The notes: generated by a model from the sequence alone, not told the origin. Positions 9,754 through 21,300 are shown, counted from the stretch's first letter. The stretch: DNA of 64,000 nucleotides from Planctomycetota bacterium (GCA_016200265.1 JACQFE010000047.1:47964-111963); one strand, 5' to 3'. Numbers and translations: made by a program.

Positions 9754-10047
9754 ATGAGTGCCCGTTCGACTTGGGCGGCTGCCATCATCGTGACACTCGC
9801 GAAAACCGCATTGGCCAGCCTGGCGACGTTCTCACCCGCGAGTCAGGACGTGACACCGGGCACGATCGCGGCGATGGACTTCACCCTCACGGCCCGGGCG
9901 CTTCCCAACTTTGATGAGGCTGACGTTGTCATTCAGACTCCCACGACTGTTCAGTTCGCGTACTCTGCCGAATTCGTTTCCGCCGGCACGACTCGCAATC
10001 GGCTCAGCAAAATAACCAGCCACGAGAAATCGAAATGCCGGCCTTGA
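9754..10047 (+). pseudogene. Truncated paralog of the upstream PEP-CTERM protein
   Basis: 'SLATFSPASQDVTPGTIAAMDFTLTARALPNFDEADVVI' parallels 'GLATFTPASVDVTPGTIVTMDLTLTAEHLYGFDTADVVI' then diverges and stops without the CTERM tag. Confidence 0.5.
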
Positions 10048-10162
10048 ACCACGACTCCAAGTGTGGTTCGCCGCCCGGATGCGGGTCTCCGGATTGGTCG
10101 CGGATGATGAAGCATCGAATGGCGGCGCCCAGACGCCGTGATCGTGGCGATCGAAACTTCAT

Positions 10163-12142
10163 TCAATCCTCATCTGGCAATTGCTCGATTCGTTCGAAGA
10201 CGATGATCGGTCCAGATTCTTCTCTCACGCGATAGTTCGAATCACTCGCATACTCGTTGCTTTTCGCAGGCAAGCCGGACATATCCCAGTTGTCGCTTCG
10301 ATCGAGGATCACATAGTCCGCCGCACGAATGCGACGTCCCGTGTAGACGCGGCGATAATCCCAGAAGTGCGCGGCCAATCGTTCGGTGGCGAGAATTGAA
10401 TGATCTCGTCCGATTTCACTTCTCATCCTTTCAATGAAAGGGAGGCGCGGATCGGCCGTGTGCATCGCCGCGTCCGCCGCCTGCACTTCGAAGAATTTGC
10501 TCACCGGCGAGAAACCAAAGAAGTAATGTGACCACAGTGAAGTAATCAGAATGGCGAAGGCAATCGAACGGTTACGACCCCGAATGTCCGATGCGAGGCC
10601 ATCGGAACGAGATGTCAAACGCAAAGGAGAGATATCTTCCTTTGCGCCGGCCAATTTTGCAGGGCATCTCAAGAGTGAAATACATGCGAAAAAAAGAATG
10701 GGTAATAATGGCGCTTGATGCCAGAACTTAATGCTCAGAAACTGCGAGTTATCAAGCAAGAGCACTAGACTAAGCGTAGGAAGTGCCGCGACCGCAACGC
10801 GCCATCCAAGGATCGGCAGGCCGCACATTGGAACAAGCAACATTGCGATATAACCCAAGTCCTGAAGCCGCGTCAATCTCTGCCAGAAAATCGAGGGATG
10901 TCGAATTGGCGAAAGGAGTACATTTAGGATATCCGGCCCCAATGCCCCAAATAAGTCCGCGCGTTCATACCGCCCGGACAAGGCGAAGTGTGGTATGAAG
11001 ACTCTTGTACAGAGTATCGCATACACCAATGCACCAAGCGCAATTCCTAAACCCGTCATTCGGCACCTGCGTGTCAGAATGAACGACAGTCCGACGCCCA
11101 TGACGGCCGCGCTCGCGGTCTCAACACACAATGCTGTACAGGCGAGAAATGCATATGCCGTTTTCCAGCGATTAAGCGAAAACGCCCAAAGCGACGCTGC
11201 CATCAGCGGAATTGTCGCGTAGTCCCATTGAAATCCATAGGTGTTTGAATAGATCATTCGACCAAGCGAAGGCAACGCGAGCCAGGCGAGGGCAAATATC
11301 AATGCCGTTGTCACATCGTTTGTCCTACGCCGCACTGCCGAATAAATGAATAATGCCGGCAAATGGACGAATAGCGCCCCACATGCCATTAGCAAAGTAA
11401 GCGACGGCCAGATTGCGAATAATGGGACAAGGACATACAGAAGCGGCGTGAAGTGCCATCCCAATCGAATGTTGTCGAAACTGTCGCTACGGAGTCCTCG
11501 TCCCCACAGACAGTTTTTCAGCTCTTCGACAAAGTGCCCAACGTCGGCATGTCCCATGCGAAAATGGTCATAGTGGTCAAGCTGAATGGACGTATGAATG
11601 ACAACCAGGACAATGATCAGTGCCCATACTACCGACAGCACAACGTGGTGACCACTGTGCTTGGGCGTGCCGGACCTATCGCTTGCAACCACCAAACCGG
11701 TGTCGCATCTTTGGGCGGCGACCAGAAAAACGAATCCCGATGACATCACGAAGAGCAAAACGAGAACAAAAGCAGGCGGCGTTGATGAAAAGGCCGGCCA
11801 GAGTGCAAGTGGAGCGCATCCGACCAGTGGCCAGCATGTCGCCGGAAAACGTGACCGATGTCCTTCGCGTCGGAATCCTATCCACGCCGCAATTCCGACT
11901 GTCAATAAAACAGTAACCGCGGCCAACAGGGACGGCGGTAGATAGAACGGAACTCGCGCGACTTCAATCGCATAAGTGGTGACATTGCACTGCATATCAC
12001 GCACTTGCCACAATGCGACGACTTGCGCCGGAATTCCAATCATCCCCAAAGCCATTGCCAAGCGCGATACTCGCGGCTTGTTACTTCCAACTGGAACGGT
12101 CAGAGTTGAACCAGTCGACATGTTGCAAGGCGAGACCTGCAA
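10163..12142 (-). CDS. DUF2079-family multi-pass membrane protein
   Basis: Many TM segments; 'HYDHFRMGHADVGHF', 'HFTPLLYVLVPLFAIWPS' typical of DUF2079. Confidence 0.7.
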   Translation of the reverse strand: MQVSPCNMSTGSTLTVPVGSNKPRVSRLAMALGMIGIPAQVVALWQVRDMQCNVTTYAIEVARVPFYLPPSLLAAVTVLLTVGIAAWIGFRREGHRSRFPATCWPLVGCAPLALWPAFSSTPPAFVLVLLFVMSSGFVFLVAAQRCDTGLVVASDRSGTPKHSGHHVVLSVVWALIIVLVVIHTSIQLDHYDHFRMGHADVGHFVEELKNCLWGRGLRSDSFDNIRLGWHFTPLLYVLVPLFAIWPSLTLLMACGALFVHLPALFIYSAVRRRTNDVTTALIFALAWLALPSLGRMIYSNTYGFQWDYATIPLMAASLWAFSLNRWKTAYAFLACTALCVETASAAVMGVGLSFILTRRCRMTGLGIALGALVYAILCTRVFIPHFALSGRYERADLFGALGPDILNVLLSPIRHPSIFWQRLTRLQDLGYIAMLLVPMCGLPILGWRVAVAALPTLSLVLLLDNSQFLSIKFWHQAPLLPILFFACISLLRCPAKLAGAKEDISPLRLTSRSDGLASDIRGRNRSIAFAILITSLWSHYFFGFSPVSKFFEVQAADAAMHTADPRLPFIERMRSEIGRDHSILATERLAAHFWDYRRVYTGRRIRAADYVILDRSDNWDMSGLPAKSNEYASDSNYRVREESGPIIVFERIEQLPDED

Positions 12143-12166
12143 TTTGACTATTATCCGAGTCGCATA

Positions 12167-12826
12167 TCAGGAAGCCGCGAAAGTGCGGGTCGGCATAGAA
12201 CCTGAATCGACCGCCTGAGCATCCCAATCACGAGCGAATAATTGCCAGGCAAATTCCAATGACTGCGCATCGCTCGTCGCGACAATTGAATTCCATTCGC
12301 AAATACGACCGGCCAATGATTCCGCAATCTCATTACCGCGAAGTCTGCGCCAGAGCATTGGATCCATCACTTCCTCTAATGCAATTGGCGGCAGTGCGTA
12401 ATCAAGTGCAGTTCGCGGAACATCGCGCACGTTCAACCCGACTCCGGTCAATATCGCGGCCTCCTCGCCTACAGCAAGAACTTCGACCAGAATGCCTCCG
12501 AGCTTTCCATTTCGGACAATCAGGTCATTGATCGGCTTAAGGCCGATTTCCAGACCCGTTATGGCGCGTAGGATCTCCACGCAAGCCACGCCCGCGGCGC
12601 GAGTGCATTGGGCCATCTGCGGCCAATGAACGGGCGTCACAAAGTCAATCACGGTCATGTAAATGCCCGCGCCCCGCGGCGATGCCCACGTGCGCCCGCG
12701 CGTACCTCGCCCGGCCGTCTGCTCACCGGCAATCACCAAGGCGCGCTCATTGCAGCCCTGGTCGCGCACAAGCCGCTTGGCGACTTCGTTCGTGGAATCT
12801 ACAGTTTCAAATCGAAAGACATTCAC
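12167..12826 (-). CDS. birA: Biotin--[acetyl-CoA-carboxylase] ligase; GTG start proposed at 12826
   Basis: 'FETVDSTNEVAKR', 'GEQTAGRGTRGRTWASPRGAGIYMTV'. Confidence 0.85.
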   Translation of the reverse strand: MNVFRFETVDSTNEVAKRLVRDQGCNERALVIAGEQTAGRGTRGRTWASPRGAGIYMTVIDFVTPVHWPQMAQCTRAAGVACVEILRAITGLEIGLKPINDLIVRNGKLGGILVEVLAVGEEAAILTGVGLNVRDVPRTALDYALPPIALEEVMDPMLWRRLRGNEIAESLAGRICEWNSIVATSDAQSLEFAWQLFARDWDAQAVDSGSMPTRTFAAS

Positions 12827-12857
12827 AGCTCGAACCTTGCAATTCCTTGAGCAATTC

Positions 12858-12890
12858 TTGTTTGAGATCGCACCAAGAACGAAGTATAAT
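12858..12890 (+). promoter_or_regulatory. Sigma-70-like promoter TTGAGA-N17-TATAAT, 9 nt upstream of ATG at 12900
   Basis: TTGAGA at 12862-12867, TATAAT at 12885-12890. Confidence 0.5.
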
Positions 12891-12899
12891 GTAGGGACG

Positions 12900-13157
12900 A
12901 TGCGATACCAAGAGCTAGTCGAAACTCTCCACCGCCTTCCCTTCGAGCCGTTTCGGTTGCAGCTCACCAACGGCCAATCGCACGTCGTGCGGCACAAGGA
13001 TTTTGCGTGGGTCACGCGAAGTACGCTTTACATCGGCATCCCCTCCGGCGACGACGAAGTGCCTGATCGGGCCATTCAATGTGATCTCCTGCATGTCGTC
13101 GCGATCGAGCCTGTGAACGGCTCGCCGGAACAATCCAACGGAAATGCAAAGAAGTAG
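12900..13157 (+). CDS. Conserved-looking hypothetical protein (85 aa)
   Basis: ATG directly downstream of a good -35/-10; soluble, balanced composition. Confidence 0.6.
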   Translation: MRYQELVETLHRLPFEPFRLQLTNGQSHVVRHKDFAWVTRSTLYIGIPSGDDEVPDRAIQCDLLHVVAIEPVNGSPEQSNGNAKK

Positions 13158-13285
13158 ATCGACGGACCAGGGTACCACGTCTTCTTCGAACTTCGAACTT
13201 CGAATTTCGCGCTTGTAGTTCCGCTCCCTCACGGTCGCGGCTCTGAAAAAGTACGAAGTCATATTAGCAATGGTTGGAAACCACG

Positions 13286-14869
13286 TCAGCCTTCGACTTT
13301 TAATCGCAGCGGCGTGTTGAGGATCGGGCCGAGGGATTCGGCCGGGCCGGAATTCCAGCGGCCGAAGAAGCTGCGCAGAATAATACCGACGCGATAGAAA
13401 TGTCTTCGCCAGTCGAAGTTTCCACTGAACAAAGCGAATACACCCTTGGAAAGAATGCCCGCGCGAAGCATTCGCATTTTCGTTTTTTCGCTGATGCCTA
13501 GCGGCGACAGGTCAATGCCGAGGTAATCCTTGTTGCGGTTCCAGTTGTCGAGCACGAGCGCGGACGACGGCAGGCCATGGCGCTCCACGATCTCCTGCAG
13601 CGGAGCGCCGGGCATGGGCGTGGCGATCGACCAGGTCATGTAGTGCATTCGACGCAGGAAAAACTGCTTCCACACCCACCAGAGCGAATGCCGAATTTCG
13701 CGCGGCGTTTCGAATTGCAACTCGCCCTTCGTCTCCCAAAGCTGGAATGCCATCATAAACAGCAGCACGCGAATCTTATGCTTCTTCAGGAATTTGAGGC
13801 AGCGCTCGGTCTGTTCGACGGTGATCTTCTTTTCGATGCCATCGAGCACGCGATCGTTGGCGCTCTCCACGCCAAGATGAACGAGCCACATGTTCATGCG
13901 TTTGAACAATTCGGCCAGCTCGTCGTCGATCTTGTCGGCGCGAAGATTCGATTGGAAGAATAGATCTGTGTGGCCGAGGTCGGCGATCGCGCGGCAGACT
14001 TCTTTCGCCCACGGCAGCGTCACGTTGATCTCGTCGCTGACGATTTTGATTTCGCGAACGCCGAGTTGATACAGCCAATCCACTTCGCGAGCGATGTTTT
14101 CCGGCGAGCGCATTCGAACAAACGGCTTGGCCGCGCGCCAGACGGGAAGCGAGCAAAACGTGCATTTGTACGGGCAGCCGCGGCTGATCACAATGCAAGT
14201 CTGCTTGTCGGATTGACAATAATGCTGACCGACGAACTTCGAAAAGTCGATGCGGTCCCAGGCCATGAACGGAAGTTCGTCCAGGTTTTCGTACGCTCGC
14301 GGCTTGGCCGTTCGTAGCGGACCATCGGGCGTGCGAATGAGCAAGCCCGGAATCTGCGAGAAATCGCGACCGCCATAAATCATTTCGTTGATGATGTCGG
14401 CCAGGGTCATTTCGCCTTCGCCGATGCAGACGATGTCGGCCAGCGATTTTCCCATTACTTCTTCAGGCACGGATGTCGGATGCGGCCCGCCTGCGATCAA
14501 CAGCACGTCGGGGTATTTCCGCTTGATCGCGTTGATTGTCTCGTGGGCATTCCGCTGCGTGAGGAACGCATAGCTCAATCCATAGATTTGCGGTCGAATT
14601 TCTTCGATGACTCGCAAATGATCCTCCACCGTGTGGAATTGATCGAGGAAGATGATGTCGTCATCACTAAGCGGCGTGGCTTCACGCACATACGAAATCA
14701 ATTGCAGAATGCCGAGATTTGGGTAGGCCTTGTCGTAGTCGTCGGTCTGCGCCGGCGGATCGGCGAGAATGATCTTGAACGGCGTGATCCGGTCGCGTGA
14801 CGCGGCCTCGGCGCGCGGATCATGAGTTCCGGTGTCCGGTCGAGAAATGATGTCGAGCGAAATTGTCAA
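13286..14869 (-). CDS. Cobalamin (B12)-binding radical SAM protein
   Basis: N-term B12-binding-like domain; 'SRGCPYKCTFCSLP' CxxxCxxC motif. Confidence 0.9.
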   Translation of the reverse strand: MTISLDIISRPDTGTHDPRAEAASRDRITPFKIILADPPAQTDDYDKAYPNLGILQLISYVREATPLSDDDIIFLDQFHTVEDHLRVIEEIRPQIYGLSYAFLTQRNAHETINAIKRKYPDVLLIAGGPHPTSVPEEVMGKSLADIVCIGEGEMTLADIINEMIYGGRDFSQIPGLLIRTPDGPLRTAKPRAYENLDELPFMAWDRIDFSKFVGQHYCQSDKQTCIVISRGCPYKCTFCSLPVWRAAKPFVRMRSPENIAREVDWLYQLGVREIKIVSDEINVTLPWAKEVCRAIADLGHTDLFFQSNLRADKIDDELAELFKRMNMWLVHLGVESANDRVLDGIEKKITVEQTERCLKFLKKHKIRVLLFMMAFQLWETKGELQFETPREIRHSLWWVWKQFFLRRMHYMTWSIATPMPGAPLQEIVERHGLPSSALVLDNWNRNKDYLGIDLSPLGISEKTKMRMLRAGILSKGVFALFSGNFDWRRHFYRVGIILRSFFGRWNSGPAESLGPILNTPLRLKVEG

Positions 14870-15025
14870 ACCAATGACACCGTTCTTAATAGGTCAAAAT
14901 TCATTTGCTCGCTGATTCAGCGCAATCCGCAGCGCGACGAATGAGTGGTTTATCGGTATTACTGCGACGCGGGTCGATTCATGGAGATTGCTGACGCAAG
15001 GCTATCGGACGTGAAATCAAGTCTC

Positions 15026-16498
15026 TTATGGTTGCTGAAGTCGTTCCTCGATCAATTTCCCCACCAACTTCGGGTCGGCTTTGCCGCCGGAGAGTTTCAT
15101 AACCTGGCCGCGGAGAAAGCCGATGGCGGCCTGCATTTTTTTTGGGTTGGTTCGGGCGTCGCTGACGGCCTGCTGATTGGCGGCAAAGGCCTCATCGACC
15201 CAGCGGGCGGTGGCGTCGGCGTCTTGTACTTGAACGAGGCCGAGTTCTTTGGCCAAGGCAGATGGGCAATTTGAGCGAGTGAGCATTGCATCGGCAAGCT
15301 GATTGGCCGCTGTCTTGTTGACAGTGCCTTCGGCTGTCATTTTGGCGAGTTCTGCGATTCGCGCGGCCTCGACGCCGAGTTCCGTAACCGCAACGCCGCG
15401 ATCGTTGGCGTGTTTGAGCCATACGTTCACGAATTGCTTGCCGGCGATTTCGGCCGGGCCGCCGAGCTTGATGACTTCGTCGAACAGGTCGGCTGTCGGA
15501 CGATGTTCGACAATCGTTTCGGCATCCTTCATTGAAAGTCCATATTCGCTCGCAAATCGCCGTCGCCGCTGCACAGGTCGCTCGACAAGCTGGGCGCGAA
15601 TTGAGCCGAGCGTCTCGTCGCTGAGTTGAACGGGCAGCAGATCGGGATCGGGAAAATAACGGTAGTCGTGAGCGGCCTCTTTGCCGCGCTGAAATTCAGT
15701 GACGCCGCGATCCGCGTCCCAACCGCGATTCTCGTTGGACGCCTTCCCAATCACGTAATCGTTGTTCTCTTCCCACACTGCAACCTGTCGCTCGATTTCA
15801 TAGGAAATCGCCTGACGAACGAATTTGAAACTGTTGATGTTCTTGACCTCGGCAATGGGCGTGCGGTATTCGCGACCGTTGTGCTCGATGGCGACATTTA
15901 CATTCGGCTCGAAACGCATGTGGCCTTTTTGCATGTCGGCCTCACTCACGCCGAGATGCCGCACCAGCCGCTGCAACTCAACGCAGAAGGCATAGGTGTC
16001 GTCCGCCGACGCGAGGTCCGGCTCAGTAACGATTTCGAGAAGCGGCGTGCCGGTACGATTCAGGTCCACGAGCGTGCAGCCGGGCGTGTCGTGAATATTC
16101 TTGCCGGCATCTTCTTCGAGATGAGCACGGCGGATGCGAATCTCGCGCGGCGAGCCGTCCACGTCGAACTCGAACGTCCCCCCCGCCGCCAGTGGAATAT
16201 CGTATTGGCTGATCTGATAATTTTTGGGCAGGTCGGGATAGTAGTAACTCTTGCGGTCCCATTTGGTAAAGCGGGCGATTTCGCAGCCAAGGGCCATCCC
16301 CGCCAGTGCCGCCGATTCGAGGGCCACCCGGTTCATCACCGGCAATGTCCCCGGATGGCCCAGGCAAATGCCGCAAACCCGCGAATTCGGCGGAGCGTCG
16401 GTCTGGACCTCGCAACCGCAGAAGAGCTTCGTCCGCGTGCGAAGCTGGACGTGGATTTCAAGGCCGATAATCGGACGAACTTTCGTTGCGACTGTCAT
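15026..16498 (-). CDS. gatB: Aspartyl/glutamyl-tRNA amidotransferase subunit B
   Basis: 'IGLEIHVQLRTRTKLFCGC', 'LGHPGTLPVMN', full-length. Confidence 0.97.
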   Translation of the reverse strand: MTVATKVRPIIGLEIHVQLRTRTKLFCGCEVQTDAPPNSRVCGICLGHPGTLPVMNRVALESAALAGMALGCEIARFTKWDRKSYYYPDLPKNYQISQYDIPLAAGGTFEFDVDGSPREIRIRRAHLEEDAGKNIHDTPGCTLVDLNRTGTPLLEIVTEPDLASADDTYAFCVELQRLVRHLGVSEADMQKGHMRFEPNVNVAIEHNGREYRTPIAEVKNINSFKFVRQAISYEIERQVAVWEENNDYVIGKASNENRGWDADRGVTEFQRGKEAAHDYRYFPDPDLLPVQLSDETLGSIRAQLVERPVQRRRRFASEYGLSMKDAETIVEHRPTADLFDEVIKLGGPAEIAGKQFVNVWLKHANDRGVAVTELGVEAARIAELAKMTAEGTVNKTAANQLADAMLTRSNCPSALAKELGLVQVQDADATARWVDEAFAANQQAVSDARTNPKKMQAAIGFLRGQVMKLSGGKADPKLVGKLIEERLQQP

Positions 16499-16537
16499 TG
16501 CGGGAAGTTATACCAGATTCGAATTCGGTTCTCGTTG

Positions 16538-16580
16538 CTTACCCCCTTTGGTCTCCCCTTGTGAAGGGGGGAGGCACGGA
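16538..16580. repeat. REP-like palindrome of the 'CCCCCTTNGTCYCCCCTT...AAGGGGGGA' family
   Basis: taccccctttggtctccccttgtgaaggggggaggcac. Confidence 0.65.
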
Positions 16581-16757
16581 CCCGCGCGGGCGCTTGGGGT
16601 TCGAAAACGGCCAAGCCAATAGGCTCCGCAATAGCGGAACAGCCAATTTGCTACCTTTATCCGATTTTGTAACGACACCTGTAAGGCCGCATAATTCGCC
16701 GACGCACCAGCGGGCGATGAAACCTGCGGGCCGGGAGTTCGTCATCGGGATCGGGCA

Positions 16758-18356
16758 ATGTCTAAACTCCGCCAGCACAAGAAGTTAGTATTGCATTGGC
16801 AAGCCGGAAGACTCCGCGCATTTTCGCTCGCTGAGCTGATCATCTCCATTGCCATTCTGTTGTTGATGCTCAGCCTTGCGGGCCAGGTATTCAACCTGAC
16901 CGTCAAGTCCACCGGCCAGGCGACTGCCCTTACTCGAGTCGATCAGGATTTTCGCGTCCTTGAGCAAACGCTGCGAGAAGACCTACGCCATGTTCAACCG
17001 GGTCAATCGGTCATGGTGATTCAAGGCAACCCGGTGAACGCGTATTGGTCGCGAAACGGAAAAGAGGCCGACGATGATCCGACGGTGCTCAACGGCGGCC
17101 CTGCCAACGGCTATCCGCACAATCCCGATCCCGAGCGAGATCATTTAGACCCACAGGGAAATCACATTCCGATTCCTCCGCGAGCCGACATGCTTATGTT
17201 CTTCACCGCTCGACCGGGTTCGAGTCATGTAAATCCGACGGTTAGCTCCAACGCGCAGCAGATCGTGTATGGTCATGCAGAAATCGGTGACTTCTCAACA
17301 GCCGCGGGTCCGGCAAGTCCGACACCATCGTGCGAGAATTCTTATACATTCAATCCACCACCGACTTCGCTGAAGGCCGTGCCGACTGCTTTGGCAGGAA
17401 CGGTTGATTATCCTTCGCCGACGACCGTTTCCGCAATTCCGGCGGAGCAGTGGCACTTGGCGCGGCGAGCAGTCTTGCTGCAGGCAGGTGATCGCCCGAT
17501 AGCCAATCCGGTTACCAAATATGGACTCGATTATTCAGCGGCGACGACGGCGATTGACGATCCACTCATTCTTCACGGCTCGGCGGATACGCTTTGGAAT
17601 TTTGATTTCGTGAGGGAAGTGCTTCAATCGCAAAAGTCGAGCGCGTATGCGGCTCCGCTTTCCGTGCCCGCGATTTTCCGAAAGGGTATCACCAGCCACG
17701 TGCCTTACAATGATCGCAGCCAATTGTCCCTCGCCCCGCCAGCATTGTGTGCGGATCACTTGGGGAGTTATTTCCTTCCGAATTGCGCCTCATTCAAGGT
17801 TGAATGGTCCTTGAATCCTCGTAGCGAATTCGTGGCCGGGCAACTTGATGGAATTGGCGAAACGCTCTGGTTCGATCCGGGAGATGTCGGAGATGCAGTT
17901 AAGCCGGCGCGCCCGCTCCGATCCTTGACGACGAAGATTGACCAAATCAAGGCCGATCCAACCAAACCCGATCCGCAATGCAAGAGCGATAAGTGCGTAA
18001 AGCTCTCAAGCTTGCTTTGTAATCAGGTTTTTCATGCGGATGGGGCTTGTCCATATTCCCTGGCCGATCGATTTGATCCATCCGTTGCCAAGGACTACTG
18101 CAAACCAGCACACACCAAGAGTATCTGGCCCCAATTGTCGCCAGATAAGGACCGCCCGAACCTCGCGTTGTTTAATGCCAGTCACCCGTTTTGCACCTGT
18201 GATGGCGTTACAACTGATTGGGCCACATCCTCGGAGGCGAACGTACCCGACGACATTTTTCCCGGTGCGTTGCGAATCACGGTGGATTTGTATGACCCTG
18301 AGCGACGGCTGGATAAACCGATCCGGCATGTGATGGTGATTCCGATTGGCGAATAA
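16758..18356 (+). CDS. Long prepilin-type N-terminal protein (pseudopilin, 532 aa)
   Basis: 'RAFSLAELIISIAILLLMLSLAGQVF' prepilin peptidase motif. Confidence 0.75.
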   Translation: MSKLRQHKKLVLHWQAGRLRAFSLAELIISIAILLLMLSLAGQVFNLTVKSTGQATALTRVDQDFRVLEQTLREDLRHVQPGQSVMVIQGNPVNAYWSRNGKEADDDPTVLNGGPANGYPHNPDPERDHLDPQGNHIPIPPRADMLMFFTARPGSSHVNPTVSSNAQQIVYGHAEIGDFSTAAGPASPTPSCENSYTFNPPPTSLKAVPTALAGTVDYPSPTTVSAIPAEQWHLARRAVLLQAGDRPIANPVTKYGLDYSAATTAIDDPLILHGSADTLWNFDFVREVLQSQKSSAYAAPLSVPAIFRKGITSHVPYNDRSQLSLAPPALCADHLGSYFLPNCASFKVEWSLNPRSEFVAGQLDGIGETLWFDPGDVGDAVKPARPLRSLTTKIDQIKADPTKPDPQCKSDKCVKLSSLLCNQVFHADGACPYSLADRFDPSVAKDYCKPAHTKSIWPQLSPDKDRPNLALFNASHPFCTCDGVTTDWATSSEANVPDDIFPGALRITVDLYDPERRLDKPIRHVMVIPIGE

Positions 18357-18362
18357 GCGGCG

Positions 18363-21300
18363 ATGAAACGTCAAAACGTCAAAACGTCAAAACGTCAAAA
18401 CAAATGCGCGGCAGGTATGCGCCATTCGCGATTCGCGATTCGCGATTCGACATTGCCCGCGAATGGTGCATCGAGATGCACCCTACGAAGAGGCTCGGCG
18501 TTAGTTCTCGTCATGACACTGCTTGGGATTCTGTTCGTCCTTGGCGTGGCGTTTATGGCCACGATGAATTTCGAATCGCAGATGATGGTATCTCAATCGC
18601 AGCGGCATAACAGCGATAAGTCGGCGGGCACCATGTCGGACGACATGAGTGGCATGATGGGTGGCATGATGATGGGCTCGCCAAGCGTTGCGTTTTCGAC
18701 GCCGAGCGTGGTTGATTCGCACGGGGTCTATGCGGAGATTCCCGGAGTTCAAAACAGCGTTAGTTCCATCGAGCCGCTTCCGAATCCCGGAGTCGACGGT
18801 ATTATCGATGGCTTCGGCCCCGGAACCAACGATATTCGTAATGATTCAACCCTCACGGCTTATGTAAACCCGTCATCCGTTCGCGGAATCACATCCAGCC
18901 CAGCGCCGCCGCCACCGGGCGCCCGCGATAGCCGACCGCTGGCAGTGGTTCTCAATAGCGATCCGCGCGCGAAAGATTTTGTCATCCTCACCGCGGTACC
19001 GCCCGGATTCCAGTTGCAGTGTTGGCCCGCGACGTGCTCGAAACGCTGTACCGACTACGGCAACGATTGTGCGAATGCCGGGGATTGCAAGAACGGCGAT
19101 TGCCGAGTCCTTAATCTTCAACGCTGCATCAGCGGACCCAATGACGGCCTCGAATGCGCCGACAATGGCGACTGCAATCCTCCCGGCGTCTCGACTTTTT
19201 CCTGCGAAGGATTGCGACTCCTCGACGCCGATGGCGACGGTGTCTCCGATTCCATCGCGGTGGACGCCCGCGATTTCGGCTTCACGGACACACAATTGGC
19301 GACGCTGGGACCGCAATTGAATCCCAAGTCCAAGCCCAACGGTCGTGTGAGCGTCGCGTTCCGCATCGTGCCACACGGCGGCATGGTGGATTTGAATTCC
19401 GCGCATCCCAAGCTGATCGAGAATGCACTGACGGTGCCGGATTTGCACATCACTGCAGACGTCGCCTATGGAAATTTCAAGCACGGACCCAGCGGTCCGG
19501 CGCGTGGCCTGCCGCAATATGCGTATCCCCCGGAATCCGAAGAGCGGTTGTTGCGGAGACGCAACGTGCTTGCTCCATTGAGCGTGGCGCCTTCCAGGCT
19601 CCTGGGCAACTCCTTTGCGGCGGCCGGCGCCAGCAATGTCAAGACCTTCCAGGGTGACATGCCGTGGCAGCTGCTGGGCCCCAAGCCGGGCGGCGCGGCC
19701 TCAGGAAATTATCAAAGCGTCGATCCGAGCGATCCATTCAGCCACCGCTATTGGCCTTATAGCTTTCAGGTTGTCGGCAACGGGATCGAAAAGGAAGCAT
19801 ATTCGCGCTCGATGCAGGACGTGTCCGCGTGGGAGGCGAAGATGGAGCCGAATGCTGCCGCTGTCGCCGAACCGGCAACAGCCTCCGATCCCCTTCCCGC
19901 GTACAACCGGAATCATCTGGTGACGGCGCTCAGTTACGATGGCTTGTTGCAGCGCGGCGGGCGGTGGGGTTCGAATCCGAATTCATCACCGGCGGATGAT
20001 CTCATCGCGAGGATGGCGTCGGCGAATTTCACTGCGAGCGATCCGGACTGCGTCGCTGTCCAGCAGAGCACCTTGCCGCTCCAGCTTCACGTTTTGCCGT
20101 TTGAATATCCGGATTATCCGGATTCGATCGTGGACGAATGCTGCGTGACCGATCCTGCGTGCAAGCTGAATCCTCGCAAGGGGCGGTTGCAACTGAGCCT
20201 GGAGTCGCTGCAATCGACGTGCAGCGGAGGTCCGAATGCGGGGAAGACGTGCCGGAACAACTCCGCGAATCAAAAGTCCGGCGGGTGTGGGGCACCGGGC
20301 ATTTGCCGGGGAATTCTCGTTCCGCCTGACCCGACGAACTTAAACCTCGCGAATCTCGCAGTGGTGGAATTCTACCATCGTATGCAGCGCGTGGTCTACG
20401 ACGTTTTCGCGATGCTGCTTAATAATGCGCTGAGCACGCCCTATTTCGCGGACATCTCCTGTAACCCGAGTGGTGCAAATCCGGATGTCGATTGCAGTGC
20501 GGGGGAATATTGCGACGCTCCGGTTGGCGCGACCGCGGGCGTCTGTCGCGACGTATGGACGAATCAACGACACAGCATCAATCAGCTTACGCGAACGGCC
20601 GCCTCGCTGACCGCGAATTTGATCGACTATGCCGACGCTGACGACAATCCCACACGAATTGCGATTCGCGATCTCGACTTCAATGAGGCGGATCCAAGAT
20701 GCGACGTCGGTGCGAATGCGGGCCAGGTCTGCAAACTGGGCTCGCCCTCGGATTGCCCCGGCGGGGTTTGCGTGGACAAGCGCAACCAGCTAGGCCGGGA
20801 AGTGAGAACATGCGACGGTGGGTCGAAAGCCAACAAGGTGTGCCAGAATACAGGTGACTGCCTTGGCGGACAGTGCATCAATTTGCACTACATGTACGGC
20901 GTGGAGAAGCAGCCGTTTATCACGGAAGTGGCGACGTATGCGGATAATTCAAGGAACCCCTCGCAGCTACTCGGTCGGGCAGTGGAACTGTTCAACCCGT
21001 TTCCAACGGCAATCGACTTGAACAACACGTATTTTCTCTATCAAGTCAATGCCGGTGCGACGACGCCGGGGGCACCCATTCCACTCAACGCCTCACTTCC
21101 ACCTGGTGGTGGCGCCGCAGGATCATTCGCAACCTTTATTACCGCAGATGCTACGACAAGGCCTTTGATGCTTCCCGCGCCGGCTCTTGGAGTTGTCGTT
21201 GATCTCACCGGCGCGAGTGCGCTTACGTTTAATGATGGTGCGACTCTCTATTTAGTGCGCCGTTTCAACTATCCGGGTGATCCTACGTCCACGGATATTG

